Source of the DNA: Synaphobranchus kaupii
Taxonomy: Eukaryota; Chordata; Actinopteri; Anguilliformes; Synaphobranchidae
DNA: 64,000 nucleotides
Reading direction: 5' to 3'
Assembly (NCBI GenBank): GCA_029718625.1
Contig: CM056389.1
Coordinates: 5,104,186 to 5,168,185 of the forward strand
The notes under the pieces are model-generated. The model was not told the origin of the DNA, did not search any database, and worked only from the letters and a program-made list of their open reading frames with translations. Positions within the stretch are counted from its first letter, which is position 1. Each line of letters starts with the position of its first letter. Position numbers and translations under genes: made by a program. This document shows positions 22,938-34,000 of this stretch, in pieces.

Positions 22938-23270
22938 ACTGCTCAGTCATAAGGCCTGTGCAGGGAGTCTTAGTCATTAGCCCTGTACAGGGAGTCTTAG
23001 TCATTAGGCCTGTTCAGGGAGTCTTAGTCATAAGGCCTGTACAGGGAGTCTTAGTCATAAGCCCTGTACAGGGAGTCTTAGTCATTAGGCCTGTACAGGG
23101 AGTCTTAGTCATTAGGCCTGTGCAGGGAGTCTTAGTCATTAGGCCTGTACAGGGAGTCTTAGTCATTAGGCCTGTACAGGGAGTCTTAGTCATTAGGCCT
23201 GTACAGGGAGTCTTAGTCATTAGGCCTGTGCAGGGAGTCTTAGTCATAAGGCCTGTGCAGGGAGTCTTAG
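22938..23270. repeat. 27-bp minisatellite, first segment
   Basis: About 12 copies of GTCATTAGGCCTGTACAGGG plus AGTCTTA (27 bp) with TAA/TTA and ACA/GCA variants. The array resumes at 23975 after an insertion. It has the same unit as the array at 53470-54210. Confidence 0.95.
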
Positions 23271-23974
23271 GCTGTCTCCGAATCAGAGCCCTATCTACTG
23301 CGCCCTGTCTCCTGCGAAGAGTGCACTGGCAGAAGTTTGCTGTTTAATGTGCACTGTTTAGCAAGACGCAAAAAATATCCGCTATACTATTTCCAAACCG
23401 TACTGTGGAAGTGTCGTAAGCAGGTCATAAGACGTCCCACCAGTGTTGCCATGTCCGCGGTTTTACAGCTAAATTGGGATACTTTCAAAGAGCAGTCACG
23501 GGTAAAAATGAAAAGTCGCAAAGCACGCACTTATTTTAAAAGTAAAAACATGATGATTTCGATTTAAAATACAGTTTCGGTTAAAAATAGCCTATAATTT
23601 GGCTAGTTTTGAGTCGCCATTTGGCTGGAAAGTCTTACAAGATCTGGCAACCCAGCGCCCCACTCTTGCGCTGCCATGTCACGTGTTGTTTTTGTTGTAT
23701 TTGAAGGATAACGTCAGTGAAGCTGCGCCTCATTTTTCAAAAACGAAACTTCACGTCATATTCATGTGACCAAAATGTTCGTGTACTTCTTGAAAAGTGT
23801 GCTCCCGAATGTACTCAGCGAAACCCCGGAAGTAAGTGTGTCATCCGGGTGTTTGAAGTATACTGCAATTTGAAAAAAATTTGCGTACTCTACGAATGAC
23901 TAAGGCCGTGTCCGAATCAGCACTCTTCCACACTGTTGAGTAGCCTTGGTGAGTAGATAGGGCGAGAAAGTTCT
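23271..23974. mobile_element. insertion of about 700 bp splitting the 27-bp array
   Basis: Unique sequence interrupts the array and is absent from copy B. Both sides carry a GGC(T/C)GTGTCCGAATCAG-type motif (GGCTGTCTCCGAATCAG at 23268, GGCCGTGTCCGAATCAG at about 23904) and a CCTATCTACT motif in opposite orientations. This suggests one or two nested non-autonomous DNA elements. Short open frames in it show no family resemblance. Confidence 0.55.
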
Positions 23975-24100
23975 AGGGAGTCTTAGTCATAAGGCCTGTG
24001 CAGGGAGTCTTAGTCATAAGGCCTGTGCAGGGAGTCTTAGTCATAAGGCCTGTGCAGGGAGTCTTAGTCATTAGGCCTGTACAGGGAGTCTTAGTCATGA
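23975..24100. repeat. 27-bp minisatellite, second segment
   Basis: Five further 27-bp units that continue the array interrupted at 23270. It is followed by the unique boundary sequence GACGTCAGACGCCAACAAG, also found at the end of the array in copy B. Confidence 0.93.
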
Positions 24101-24255
24101 CGTCAGACGCCAACAAGTGGTTCCAAATGAGCCATGCTGGTTTTTGGACCTTTTGATTTGCTTATGATGCATTTTTTTCCTTAATGACCATCTCATTATT
24201 AATTTCTCACAGAGGCGTAGCCTAGTCAACGTTAGGTTTGATCATGGGGGAAGCA

Positions 24256-26527
24256 CGCAAATGAGCAGTGGCGATGAGAGAGAGGGAGCAGGTTATGGAG
24301 GAGATGAGAGAGAGGGAGCAGGTTATGGAGGAGATGAGAGAGAGGGAGCAGGTTATGGAGGAGATGAGAGAGAGGGAGCAGGTTATGGAGGAGATGAGGG
24401 AGAGGGAGCAGGTTATGGAGGAGATGAGAGAGAGGGAGCAGGTTATAGAGATGAGAGAGAGGGAGGGAGCAGGTTATATAGATGAGAGAGAGGGAGCAGG
24501 TTATGGAGGAGATGAGAGAGAGGGAGCAGGTTATGGAGGAGATGAGAGAGAGGGAGGGAGCAGGTTATGGAGGAGATGAGAGAGAGGGAGGGAGCAGGTT
24601 ATGGAGGAGATGAGAGAGAGGAAGCAGGTTATAGAGATGAGAGAGAGGGAGCAGGTTATAGAGATGAGAGAGAGGGAGCAGGTTATGGAGGAGATGAGAG
24701 AGAGGGAGCAGGTTATGGAGGAGATGAGAGAGAGGGAGGGAGCAGGTTATGGAGGAGATGAGAGAGAGGGAGGGAGCAGGTTATGGAGGAGATGAGAGAG
24801 AGGGAGGGAGCAGGTTATGGAGGAGATGAGAGAGAGGGAGGGAGCAGGTTATGGAGGAGATGAGAGAGAGGGAGGGAGCAGGTTATGGAGGAAATGAGAG
24901 AGAGGGAGCAGGTTATGGAGGAGATGAGAGAGAGGGAGCAGGTTATGGAGGAGATGAGAGAGAGGGAGCAGGTTATGGAGGAGATGAGAGAGAGGGAGCA
25001 GGTTATGGAGGAGATGAGAGAGAGGGAGCAGGTTATGGAGGAGATGAGAGAGAGGGAGCAGGTTATGGAGGAGATGAGAGAGAGGGAGCAGGTTATGGAG
25101 GAGATGAGAGAGAGGGAGCAGGTTATGGAGGAGATGAGAGAGAGGGAGCAGGTTATGGAGGAGATGAGAGAGAGGGAGCAGGTTATGGAGGAGATGAGAG
25201 AGAGGGAGCAGGTTATGGAGGAGATGAGAGAGAGGGAGCAGGTTATGGAGGAGATGAGAGAGAGGGAGGAGATGAGAGAGAGGGAGCAGGTTATGGAGGA
25301 GATGAGAGAGAGGGAGCAGGTTATGGAGGAGATGAGAGAGAGGGAGCAGGTTATGGAGGAGATGAGAGAGAGGGAGCAGGTTATGGAGGAGATGAGAGAG
25401 AGGGAGCAGGTTATGGAGGAGATGAGAGAGAGGGAGCAGGTTATGGAGGAGATGAGAGAGACGGAGCAGGTTATGGAGGAGATGAGAGAGAGGGAGCAGG
25501 TTATGGAGGAGATGAGAGAGAGGGAGCAGGTTATGGAGGAGATGAGAGAGAGGGAGCAGGTTATGGAGGAGATGAGAGAGAGGGAGCAGGTTATGGAGGA
25601 GATGAGAGAGAGGGAGCAGGTTATGGAGGAGATGAGAGAGAGGGAGCAGGTTATGGAGGAGATGAGAGAGAGGGAGCAGGTTATGGAGGAGATGAGAGAG
25701 AGGGAGCAGGTTATGGAGGAGATGAGAGAGAGGGAGCAGGTTATGGAGGAGATGAGATAGGGAGCAGGTTATGGAGGAGATGAGAGAGAGGGAGCAGGTT
25801 ATGGAGGAGATGAGAGAGAGGGAGCAGGTTATGGAGGAGATGAGAGAGAGGGAGCAGGTTATGGAGGAGATGAGAGAGAGGGAGCAGGTTATGGAGGAGA
25901 TGAGAGAGAGGGAGCAGGTTATGGAGGAGATGAGAGAGAGGGAGCAGGTTATGGAGGAGATGAGAGAGAGGGAGCAGGTTATGGAGGAGATGAGAGAGAG
26001 GGAGCAGGTTATGGAGGAGATGAGAGAGAGGGAGCAGGTTATGGAGGAGATGAGAGAGAGGGAGCAGGTTATGGAGGAGATGAGAGAGACGGAGCAGGTT
26101 ATGGAGGAGATGAGAGAGAGGGAGCAGGTTATGGAGGAGATGAGAGAGAGGGAGCAGGTTATGGAGGAGATGAGAGAGAGGGAGCAGGTTATGGAGGAGA
26201 TGAGAGAGAGGGAGCAGGTTATGGAGGAGATGAGAGAGAGGGAGCAGGTTATGGAGGAGATGAGAGAGAGGGAGCAGGTTATGGAGGAGATGAGGGATAG
26301 AGAGTAGGTTATGGAGGAGATGAGAGAGACGGAGCAGGTTATGGAGGAGATAAGAGAGAGAGAGGGAGCAGGTTATGGAGGAGATGAGAGAGAGGGAGCA
26401 GGTTATGGAGGAGATGAGAGAGAGGGAGCAGGTTATGGAGGAGATGAGAGAGAGGGAGCAGGTTATGGAGGAGATGAGAGAGGGAGCAGGTTATGGAGGA
26501 GATGAGAGAGAAGGAGCAGGTTATGGA
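24256..26527. repeat. 30-bp minisatellite array, about 75 units
   Basis: The unit GAGATGAGAGAGAGGGAGCA plus GGTTATGGAG is repeated about 75 times with long near-perfect runs between 24900 and 26280. Early units carry GGGAGGGAGCAG length variants. The 30-bp period encodes MEEMREREQV or EGAGYGGDER in artefactual frames. In copy B of the duplication the same sequence is present as a single unit. Confidence 0.96.
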
Positions 26528-27255
26528 AAACAGAGACACAGAAACGGAGGCTGAGAGAAAGAGCACAGGAGACGCAAAGGGAAAAGACTCCGAGAGAACA
26601 AACCCTGACAAAACACTGCCCTCTCTTCAGATGATGTCCACTGCCCTCTCCATGGATAATTAACACACACACATACAATACCGACCTATTGCTCCCATAT
26701 TTAGTTATAGATTTCAATGGTGTCTGTAATGTGAATTTCCATTTACTTGAACAATTTAATTAACCATTGTCAACATTAATTTTCAGATGTTTCACGATCA
26801 TTTAGCCTCTTCTGTATTTCCAGATCATTCATTGCAACAGTTAACCTGATTCTCATGCATTACTGCTTGACAGATAATGTATGCTACTGCCCACTGACAT
26901 GGTTTTAACATAGGCCTACTGTATGTAGATCAGGGAAATCAATATATATATTTTTTTTTGGGGGGGGGGGGGGGGGGGGGGGGCAAGCTAAGTTTTTTGA
27001 CCTCGGTATTTCTAAAACCCTGCGTACGGCCATGGTTCCAACTATTAAAAATATGCAACAAATATGAATCATGGCGATTGCGGTAGTGTAATTAGGCCTA
27101 AGGTTTTGCCCTATAGGTGTCCGTTATTAAAGCTGGAAACTCAGTGCCGATATTAACGATTTTTCAACCCAGACCGACTTCTTGCTATCGGGATTCCTAA
27201 TAAATGTGAATTACTAACACCTGCATTGAACCAGAGGCCAAGAAAGAGATCTCAA
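26528..27255. other. gene-free stretch with a G24 run
   Basis: Unique sequence; a T9 followed by 24 consecutive G at about 26951-26983 stands out. 26620-27072 is absent from copy B of the duplication. No gene recognised. Confidence 0.6.
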
Positions 27256-27856
27256 AAGCTGATGGTACACGGGCAATATTTTCAGGCAATATTAGCTACC
27301 TGCAATATTGACAGGCAATGATTGCCGGCAATATTGACAGGCAATGACTGCAGTCAATTTTCCTATTGATACATCAATATCTGAACACGTTTGATCGAGG
27401 CAAGCAATATTTTGCTACCATCTAATCACAGATGAGAGTTTGGGTCACATGACACCTGAGTCTTCCAAAAATAAATTTCAACAATGGCTGCCATGTGGTG
27501 CGAGGAAACCGAAGGGATGCTGATCTCTTAAAACTTTATTCATGTATTTATTACTGAGTTAAGTTATATGGATGTATTAGTGTAATGTTGAAATAAAGAC
27601 CAACTTTTCATAAGTTATGGTATTCTTGACTTTTGATTGTAAATAATTGGTATTATTACTCAGTCACCGGCGTACTGACGAACCGAGTGACATTTAACTA
27701 GCTAGCTAGCTAACTTTATTCAGCAGACCTAAGGTAAGGTTCGAAACGGAGGTTAAAAACAGGATCCGCAAACATTATTTTTTCAGTTATTTTTCAGTTA
27801 TTGCCCCATTGCCCCATTGCCCATTGCTGGCAATATTGCCCGTGTACCATCAGCTT
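27256..27856. mobile_element. non-autonomous DNA element with 25-bp perfect inverted repeats
   Basis: AAGCTGATGGTACACGGGCA plus ATATT at 27256-27280 is exactly mirrored at 27832-27856. The 601-bp interior has many GGCAATATTG motifs and no coding capacity. In copy B the left end is at about 54674 and the element is cut by the Gypsy insertion at 55038. Confidence 0.88.
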
Positions 27857-27885
27857 AACGGGCTTTGCATTGAGCTTTCTGTGAA

Positions 27886-27901
27886 ATTATGACGTCATAA
27901 T
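27886..27901. promoter_or_regulatory. palindromic CRE upstream of the coiled-coil gene
   Basis: ATTATGACGTCATAAT is a perfect 16-bp palindrome around the consensus CREB/ATF site TGACGTCA. It lies about 180 bp before the predicted start codon. A second half-site (ACACGTCACAG) follows at about 27909. Role inferred from the motif and position only. Confidence 0.5.
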
Positions 27902-28082
27902 ATTCACTAACACGTCACAGTGGATTATAACCCTCGTTGTTCTTTATATTTAGGTTTTTTTCTGCTTGATTTTAGACCACTTATCGGATTTATCGCGTGT
28001 ACTTGATCTTGTTTTTTCTTGATCCTACAACCGTTAGATCTGATTAAACTGTTTGGATAATTCCACCCACTTGTCTTCCATA

Positions 28083-31000
28083 ATGGTGGCGATTTGGCGT
28101 GGAATTGCCTTTACTTTTTGGTTGGCCTACCTAAATGTTTTGCCTCACATCGTTCTGAACTTCATCAAGTTTTTGAACGGAGAACATCAAGGTAAGAATT
28201 CTTGGACATAATTATGCGATGCCTGTCTTCATTTGGAGCAATTTTATGTAACGTTATTAGTTAATATTTATAAGTCTAGTATAAATATTTGGCTAATATT
28301 TTGCCCATATTCGGTTAGCTAATTAGCTCCGATCAGACCTGAAAGCGTCCATGATGGCAGGCTGATCAATGTTTGGCTAGGTTACTTCGGTATTGGGCCG
28401 GCTGATTTGCAACGGCGTGAATTTAACTAATCGATTCACTGCCGTCTGTAGCCCTATTGTAGCTGGCTAGATATCGCATTTTCCTCGGACTAGCATGGTA
28501 TTTGTCATTTAGTTACACTTAATGGATGCTCTTCGACGGTTAATTGTTCGTGACCATTTGTCATTAATATCCAAAATTAAATGTGCTCAAGGCAATGTCA
28601 CCAACAACACCTTGGTTGGTCCCATGTGGTGGAACAGCACCCTCCTTCCCACCAAGGAGCGGATAGCACACTCTGCTGGAACTGTAAGTAAAACCTTTTT
28701 TTTCTTTTGAATTTAGAAGTCGACTTTAGTATTTTAATAACGTGGATAAAATATGCCTAAAAGCCGCGTATCATTTAGCCTCCTATGAATGATTACCTGT
28801 AAAAGAAAGGGGACCTATGCTGTTTGCACTGTAGCCTATTTGAAAATAGTTAATATACAATGGACTGCCTAATCAAGATGCCGTGTGTGGGGAGAATGTG
28901 TGTTAAGATTGGGGTCTTAAGTGGCTCACTGTATCCCCAGGTAGCAGGTGTATTACCCCCTGTACTTTTACATTTGTTCAGCTCATGGGAAACCTATCGG
29001 AATTCTGGAATCTGGTCCCAACTGAGTGGTTGGTGATGGGATCGCTGATAATGTTTTCGGTGATCTGCATAGCACTGCTTGTGGTGAGTCATTTCTTAGC
29101 GCATTCATTTACATGATGTCACATTACTTTAGCAGACGCTAGAGCGAACTACAGAAGCTACCGTTACAGTGGTGGCAAATTATCCAGTCTACTTAATCCA
29201 TGAAACATTGTAAATTAAATCATTGCCTCTGGCCACTGTTGACTAGTTAAAGTAAGGCTACTCTCACTGTACCATCTGTAGTTTGTGCATTATCAGTACT
29301 GACCATTCGTTTTAACTGCTGAGTGCCGATTGCCTGTTCATGCTATTGTGTTAAAATCTGCCCTGTCTGTAGTTAATTTCTCTGTCTATAGTTAAATTGT
29401 ATTAATTAGTTTTTTCTCCTTTCTTGTACCCCTTCAGTTTAAAACCAGGAAACACCAATGTAAGTTATTTCAATTTTATTTAATATTAGTTGACATTTGT
29501 TATTATTTATATTATGTTATTAAAGGCATAAGGTTTTAAATTCATTTTAATTTTGTATTATTAGGGAATAAGAAAGAGCTTGATCAGAAAATCCTCAAGC
29601 TTCAGAGGGAGGTGAACACCTCCAAGAATTTAGCTCCTGCAATCAATCTTCTGCATGAGGAGCTGAAGGTGAGATCATTTATAACCGGCCGTTTGGCCAG
29701 GTGATTAATATCAGTGATGCTGAGCACTGTAGCATGGAGATACCTCATACTGAACATCTAAGATATGTATTGAATCCGTAATGTTTAAATGCTTCCGGTT
29801 TTTTTTAATATACAATTTTTCATGTTCTAATTTCATATTTGAAAGGCAACGTTCCACCAGATGCTACAGGAATCAGTTGAACAGGCAGAAGTGAACTCTA
29901 AGACCACCGAAGAAGAGAGACAGAGGAGCAAGACCGTGACTGGAAACTTGAAGCATGAGCTGGCCCTCGTTCTGTTCATCTGTAAGAGGAATGAACAGAG
30001 CCTGGTAGCCATGACCCACAGAAGCGAGATTCTGGAAGAGGAACGGACTGAGTTGGCAGTGAAGGAGCTGTTGGCCATGGAAGGGCGATGTGAGAGGAAA
30101 GAACGTGAGCTGAGGGCCATGGTAGAGCTTTTCCAGGAGCGGGAGGACCGACTGGCAGCCATGGCTTTCTCACTTCAGGAGAAGGAGGAGAAGATGGCGG
30201 GCCTAAACCAGCTCTGCCAGGAAACGGCGGAGAACATGGCCGCCTTGCAGAAAGTGTGCTACAAGAAGGACGAGAGGCTGGCAGCTGTTTCTGCAACATC
30301 ACAGCAGCAAGAGGCCTTCCTGCAGGAGTAAGTACGGTGGCTGTCGAGGGTCATGTGGGTTTTACAAATTAGGCGACAGAAAGATGGTGAGTTGTTGTGG
30401 TGGCTTTCAGCTGCAGTGACTGATGTAATACAGCAGAGGACAGGTGTGTTTATGCATAAGAGCGGTGCAGGCAGAGCCTGAAGCCTCTATACTTTGCAGG
30501 AAGATCACTCAGGAGTTGGCCCAGCTGCTAGAAAGCAACAAACTGAAGGAGAGGGTTTCTGTCCTGGAGGCTGAGATGGAAGAACAGCATATCATCCTGA
30601 TGGCCCAGGTAAGCAGTCTCACCCTGCACTACCAGCACAGTGCACTCAGCAACAAGACTCTGCGCAATGTGTACAGTTTACCGTTTACCGCCATTTTGTA
30701 CATAATTACTGAGTGTTTGTAATGCTTTACTGCCATTTTGTACATAATTACTGAGTGTTTGTAATGCTTTACCGCCATTTTGTACATAATTACTGAGTGT
30801 TTGTAATGCTTTACCGCCATTTTGTACATAATTACTGAGTGTTTGTAATGCTTTACCGCCATTTTGTACATAATTACTGAGTGTTTGTAATGCTTTACCG
30901 CCATTTTGTACATAATTACTGAGTGTTTGTAATGCTTTACCGCCATTTTGTACATAATTACTGAGTGTTTGTAATGCTTTACCGCCATTTTGTACATAAT

Positions 31001-34000
31001 TACTGAGTGTTTGTAATGCTTTACCACCATTTTGTACATAATTACTGAGTGTTTGTAATGCTTTACCGCCATTTTGTACATAATTACTGAGTGTTTGTAA
31101 TGCTTTACCGCCATTTTGTACATAATTACTGAGTGTTTGTAATGCTTTACCGCCATTTTGTACATAATTACTGAGTGTTTGTAATGCTTTACCGCCATTT
31201 TGTACATAATTACTGAGTGTTTGTAATGCTTTACCGCCATTTTGTACATAATTACTGAGTGTTTGTAATGCTTTGTCCCAATGGTTTGTTACAGGAGGAG
31301 GAACAGAGAGAAAGAGCCAGTCTGCGGAAGAAGTGAGTTCTGTGCTCTTGGGTCCATACTTGTTACTCAGTTAAATGGCTGGTATTTGGACTGGTATCAA
31401 AGTTAAATGGCTGGTATTTGGACTGGTATCAGAGTTAAATGGCTGGTATTTGGACTGGTATCAGAGTTAAATGGCTGGTATTTGGACTGGTATCAGAGTT
31501 AAATGGCTGGTATTTGGACTGGTATCAAAGTTAAATGGCTGATTTTCACACACTGCTTTGTGGTGGCGGCTGAATTTGCTGTGCTTTTCTCTGTTAACAG
31601 GCTCACAGAGATCAGCAGTGAGTTGGCTGATCTGAAAAGATCAGTCACCAGTTCCACCCGTAGCCTCCCCACTGCACAGGAGATCGTTGGTGTGGAAGGT
31701 GTGCATCTGCCCATCGTAAAGCTCTGCAACGCTAAGTGCTGCAGTCAGACATCACACTCAGGCATTACTGTTCACTATGTACAGTTACAGCCACCTGGAT
31801 AAATACATAGTAAAAGTTAGCATGCTAACAAGAAAGACATCAGCAGCAAATAAGCTACTATCTGTATTTGAGGCTAATTAATGCCTAGTACCACACAGTG
31901 GAGGCTAGTTTGGGCTCTGGCCAGCAATGTCTGAAGGTGAGGATAGTTTTAGATGGTTGTAAATGTATTACCTTTCTCCTGATTACTGTTTTTGTCCTGC
32001 CTCTTATAGGTGAATGCATGGTCCAGAATGAGAGAGCTTCAGAAGGACATGTAAGTAATGTTGCACTGGACAATACAGCATTGACAGAATATTAGAAATA
32101 CCAGAATTATTTTATTGATGGTCGACCATCTTTGGTTGGATTTTGTCTTGTCTTCTCAAACACATCCCTTTAAAATTAGTTTCTTTAGCTCTACATGCAG
32201 GTGAACAGTTTATATTTAGTACTGGGTTTTCTGCTGCAGGGTAAGGAGGCTGACTCAGTAGTTGAGAGGGAAGGGAGTGAGCTGGAGGGATCCAGGCAGC
32301 AAGACATCGCTCAAAAGCAGTGAGTATCAAAAAGGACAGTGTCTGTGGAAATACTGGCATTGCACACAAGGGGGCGACAAACACAACATTTGGGACATTT
32401 ATGAAGGCATCATAAAACTGTAANNNNNNNNNNNNNNNNNNNNNNNNNNNNNNNNNNNNNNNNNNNNNNNNNNNNNNNNNNNNNNNNNNNNNNNNNNNNN
32501 NNNNNNNNNNNNNNNNNNNNNNNNNNNNNNNNNNNNNNNNNNNNNNNNNNNNNNNNNNNNNNNNNNNNNNNNNNNNNNNNNNNNNNNNNNNNNNNNNNNN
32601 NNNNNNNNNNNNNNNNNNNNNNNNNNNNNNNNNNNNNNNNNNNNNNNNNNNNNNNNNNNNNNNNNNNNNNNNNNNNNNNNNNNNNNNNNNNNNNNNNNNN
32701 NNNNNNNNNNNNNNNNNNNNNNNNNNNNNNNNNNNNNNNNNNNNNNNNNNNNNNNNNNNNNNNNNNNNNNNNNNNNNNNNNNNNNNNNNNNNNNNNNNNN
32801 NNNNNNNNNNNNNNNNNNNNNNNNNNNNNNNNNNNNNNNNNNNNNNNNNNNNNNNNNNNNNNNNNNNNNNNNNNNNNNNNNNNNNNNNNNNNNNNNNNNN
32901 NNNNNNNNNNNNNNNNNNNNNNNACCCTCTTAAGCCACATTATGTTAGCAATAGCTATGCATGTCATGAATAATAAAAGAGTGAGAGAGTGGGCTGTGCT
33001 GTATTAGAGTGGGCTGCGCTGTATTAGAGTGGGCTGTGCTGTATTAGAGTGGGCTGTCCTGTATTAGAGTGGGCTGTGCTGTATTAGAGTGGGCTGTGCT
33101 GTATATTAGAGTGAGCTGTGCTGTATTAGAGTGAGCTGTGCTGTATTAGAGTGGGCTGTGCTGTATTAGAGTGGGCTGTGCTGTATTAGAGTGGGCTGTG
33201 CTGTATTAGCGTGAGCTGTGGTGTATTAGAGTGAGCTGTGCTGTATTAGAGTGAGCTGTGCTGTATTAGAGTGGGCTGTGCTGTATTACAGTGGGGTGTG
33301 CTGTATTAGATTGAGCTGCGCTGTATTACAGTGGGCTGTGCTGTATTAGAGTGAGCTGTGCTGTATTAGAGTGGGCTGTCCTGTATTAGAGTGGGCTGTG
33401 CTGTATTAGAGTGAGCTGTGTTGTATTAGAGTGAGCTGTGCTGTATTAGAGTGAGCTGTGCTGTATTAGAGTGAGCTGCGCTGTATTAGAGTGGGCTGTG
33501 CTGTATTAGAGTGAGCTGTGCTGTATTAGAGTGGGCTGTGCTGTATTAGAGTGGGCTGTGCTGTATTAGAGTGAGCTGTGCTGTATTAGAGTGAGCTGTG
33601 CTGTATTAGAGTGAGCTGTGGTGTATTAGAGTGGGCTGTGCTGTATTAGAGTGAGCTGTGCTGTATTAGAGTGGGCTGTGCTGTATTACAGTGGGGTGTG
33701 CTGTATTAGATTGAGCTGCGCTGTATTACAGTGGGCTGTGCTGTATTAGAGTGAGCTGTGCTGTATTAGAGTGGGCTGTGCTGTATTAGAGTGGGCTGTG
33801 CTGTATTAGAGTGAGCTGTGCTGTATTAGAGTGGGCTGTGCTGTATTAGAGTGAGCTGTGCTGTATTCGAGTGAGCTGTGTTGTATTAGAGTGAGCTGTG
33901 GCGTATTAGAGTGAGCTGTGCTGTATTCGAGTGAGCTGTGCTGTATTAGAGTGAGCTGTGCTGTATTAGAGTGAGCTGCGCTGTATTAGAGTGGGCTGTG

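Larger units (their letters stand above)
22751..27654. repeat. segmental duplication, copy A
   Basis: This region and 53280-55037 align in order over several blocks: 22751-22960 with 53280-53490, 24060-24300 with 54170-54405, 26500-26620 with 54390-54495, and 27073-27654 with 54493-55037. The block next to GACGTCAG (about 150 bp) differs at only a few positions. Copy A is 4.9 kb and copy B 1.76 kb. The length difference comes from the expanded 30-bp array, an insertion at about 23270-23970 and about 450 bp absent from copy B. Confidence 0.88.

Noticed and set aside
22931..23347. CRISPR-like array of 27-bp units
   Set aside because: The units are contiguous without spacers and the genome is eukaryotic; it is a minisatellite.
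24261..26505. MEEMREREQV / EGAGYGGDER repeat proteins
   Set aside because: The 30-bp array unit produces them; copy B of the duplication shows a single unit in non-coding context.
30629..31249. 206-codon minus-strand frame MYKMAVKHYKHSVI…
   Set aside because: Translation of the 42-bp intronic array; it lies inside intron 7.
32410..32967. Open frame across the N run
   Set aside because: It consists of undetermined bases.
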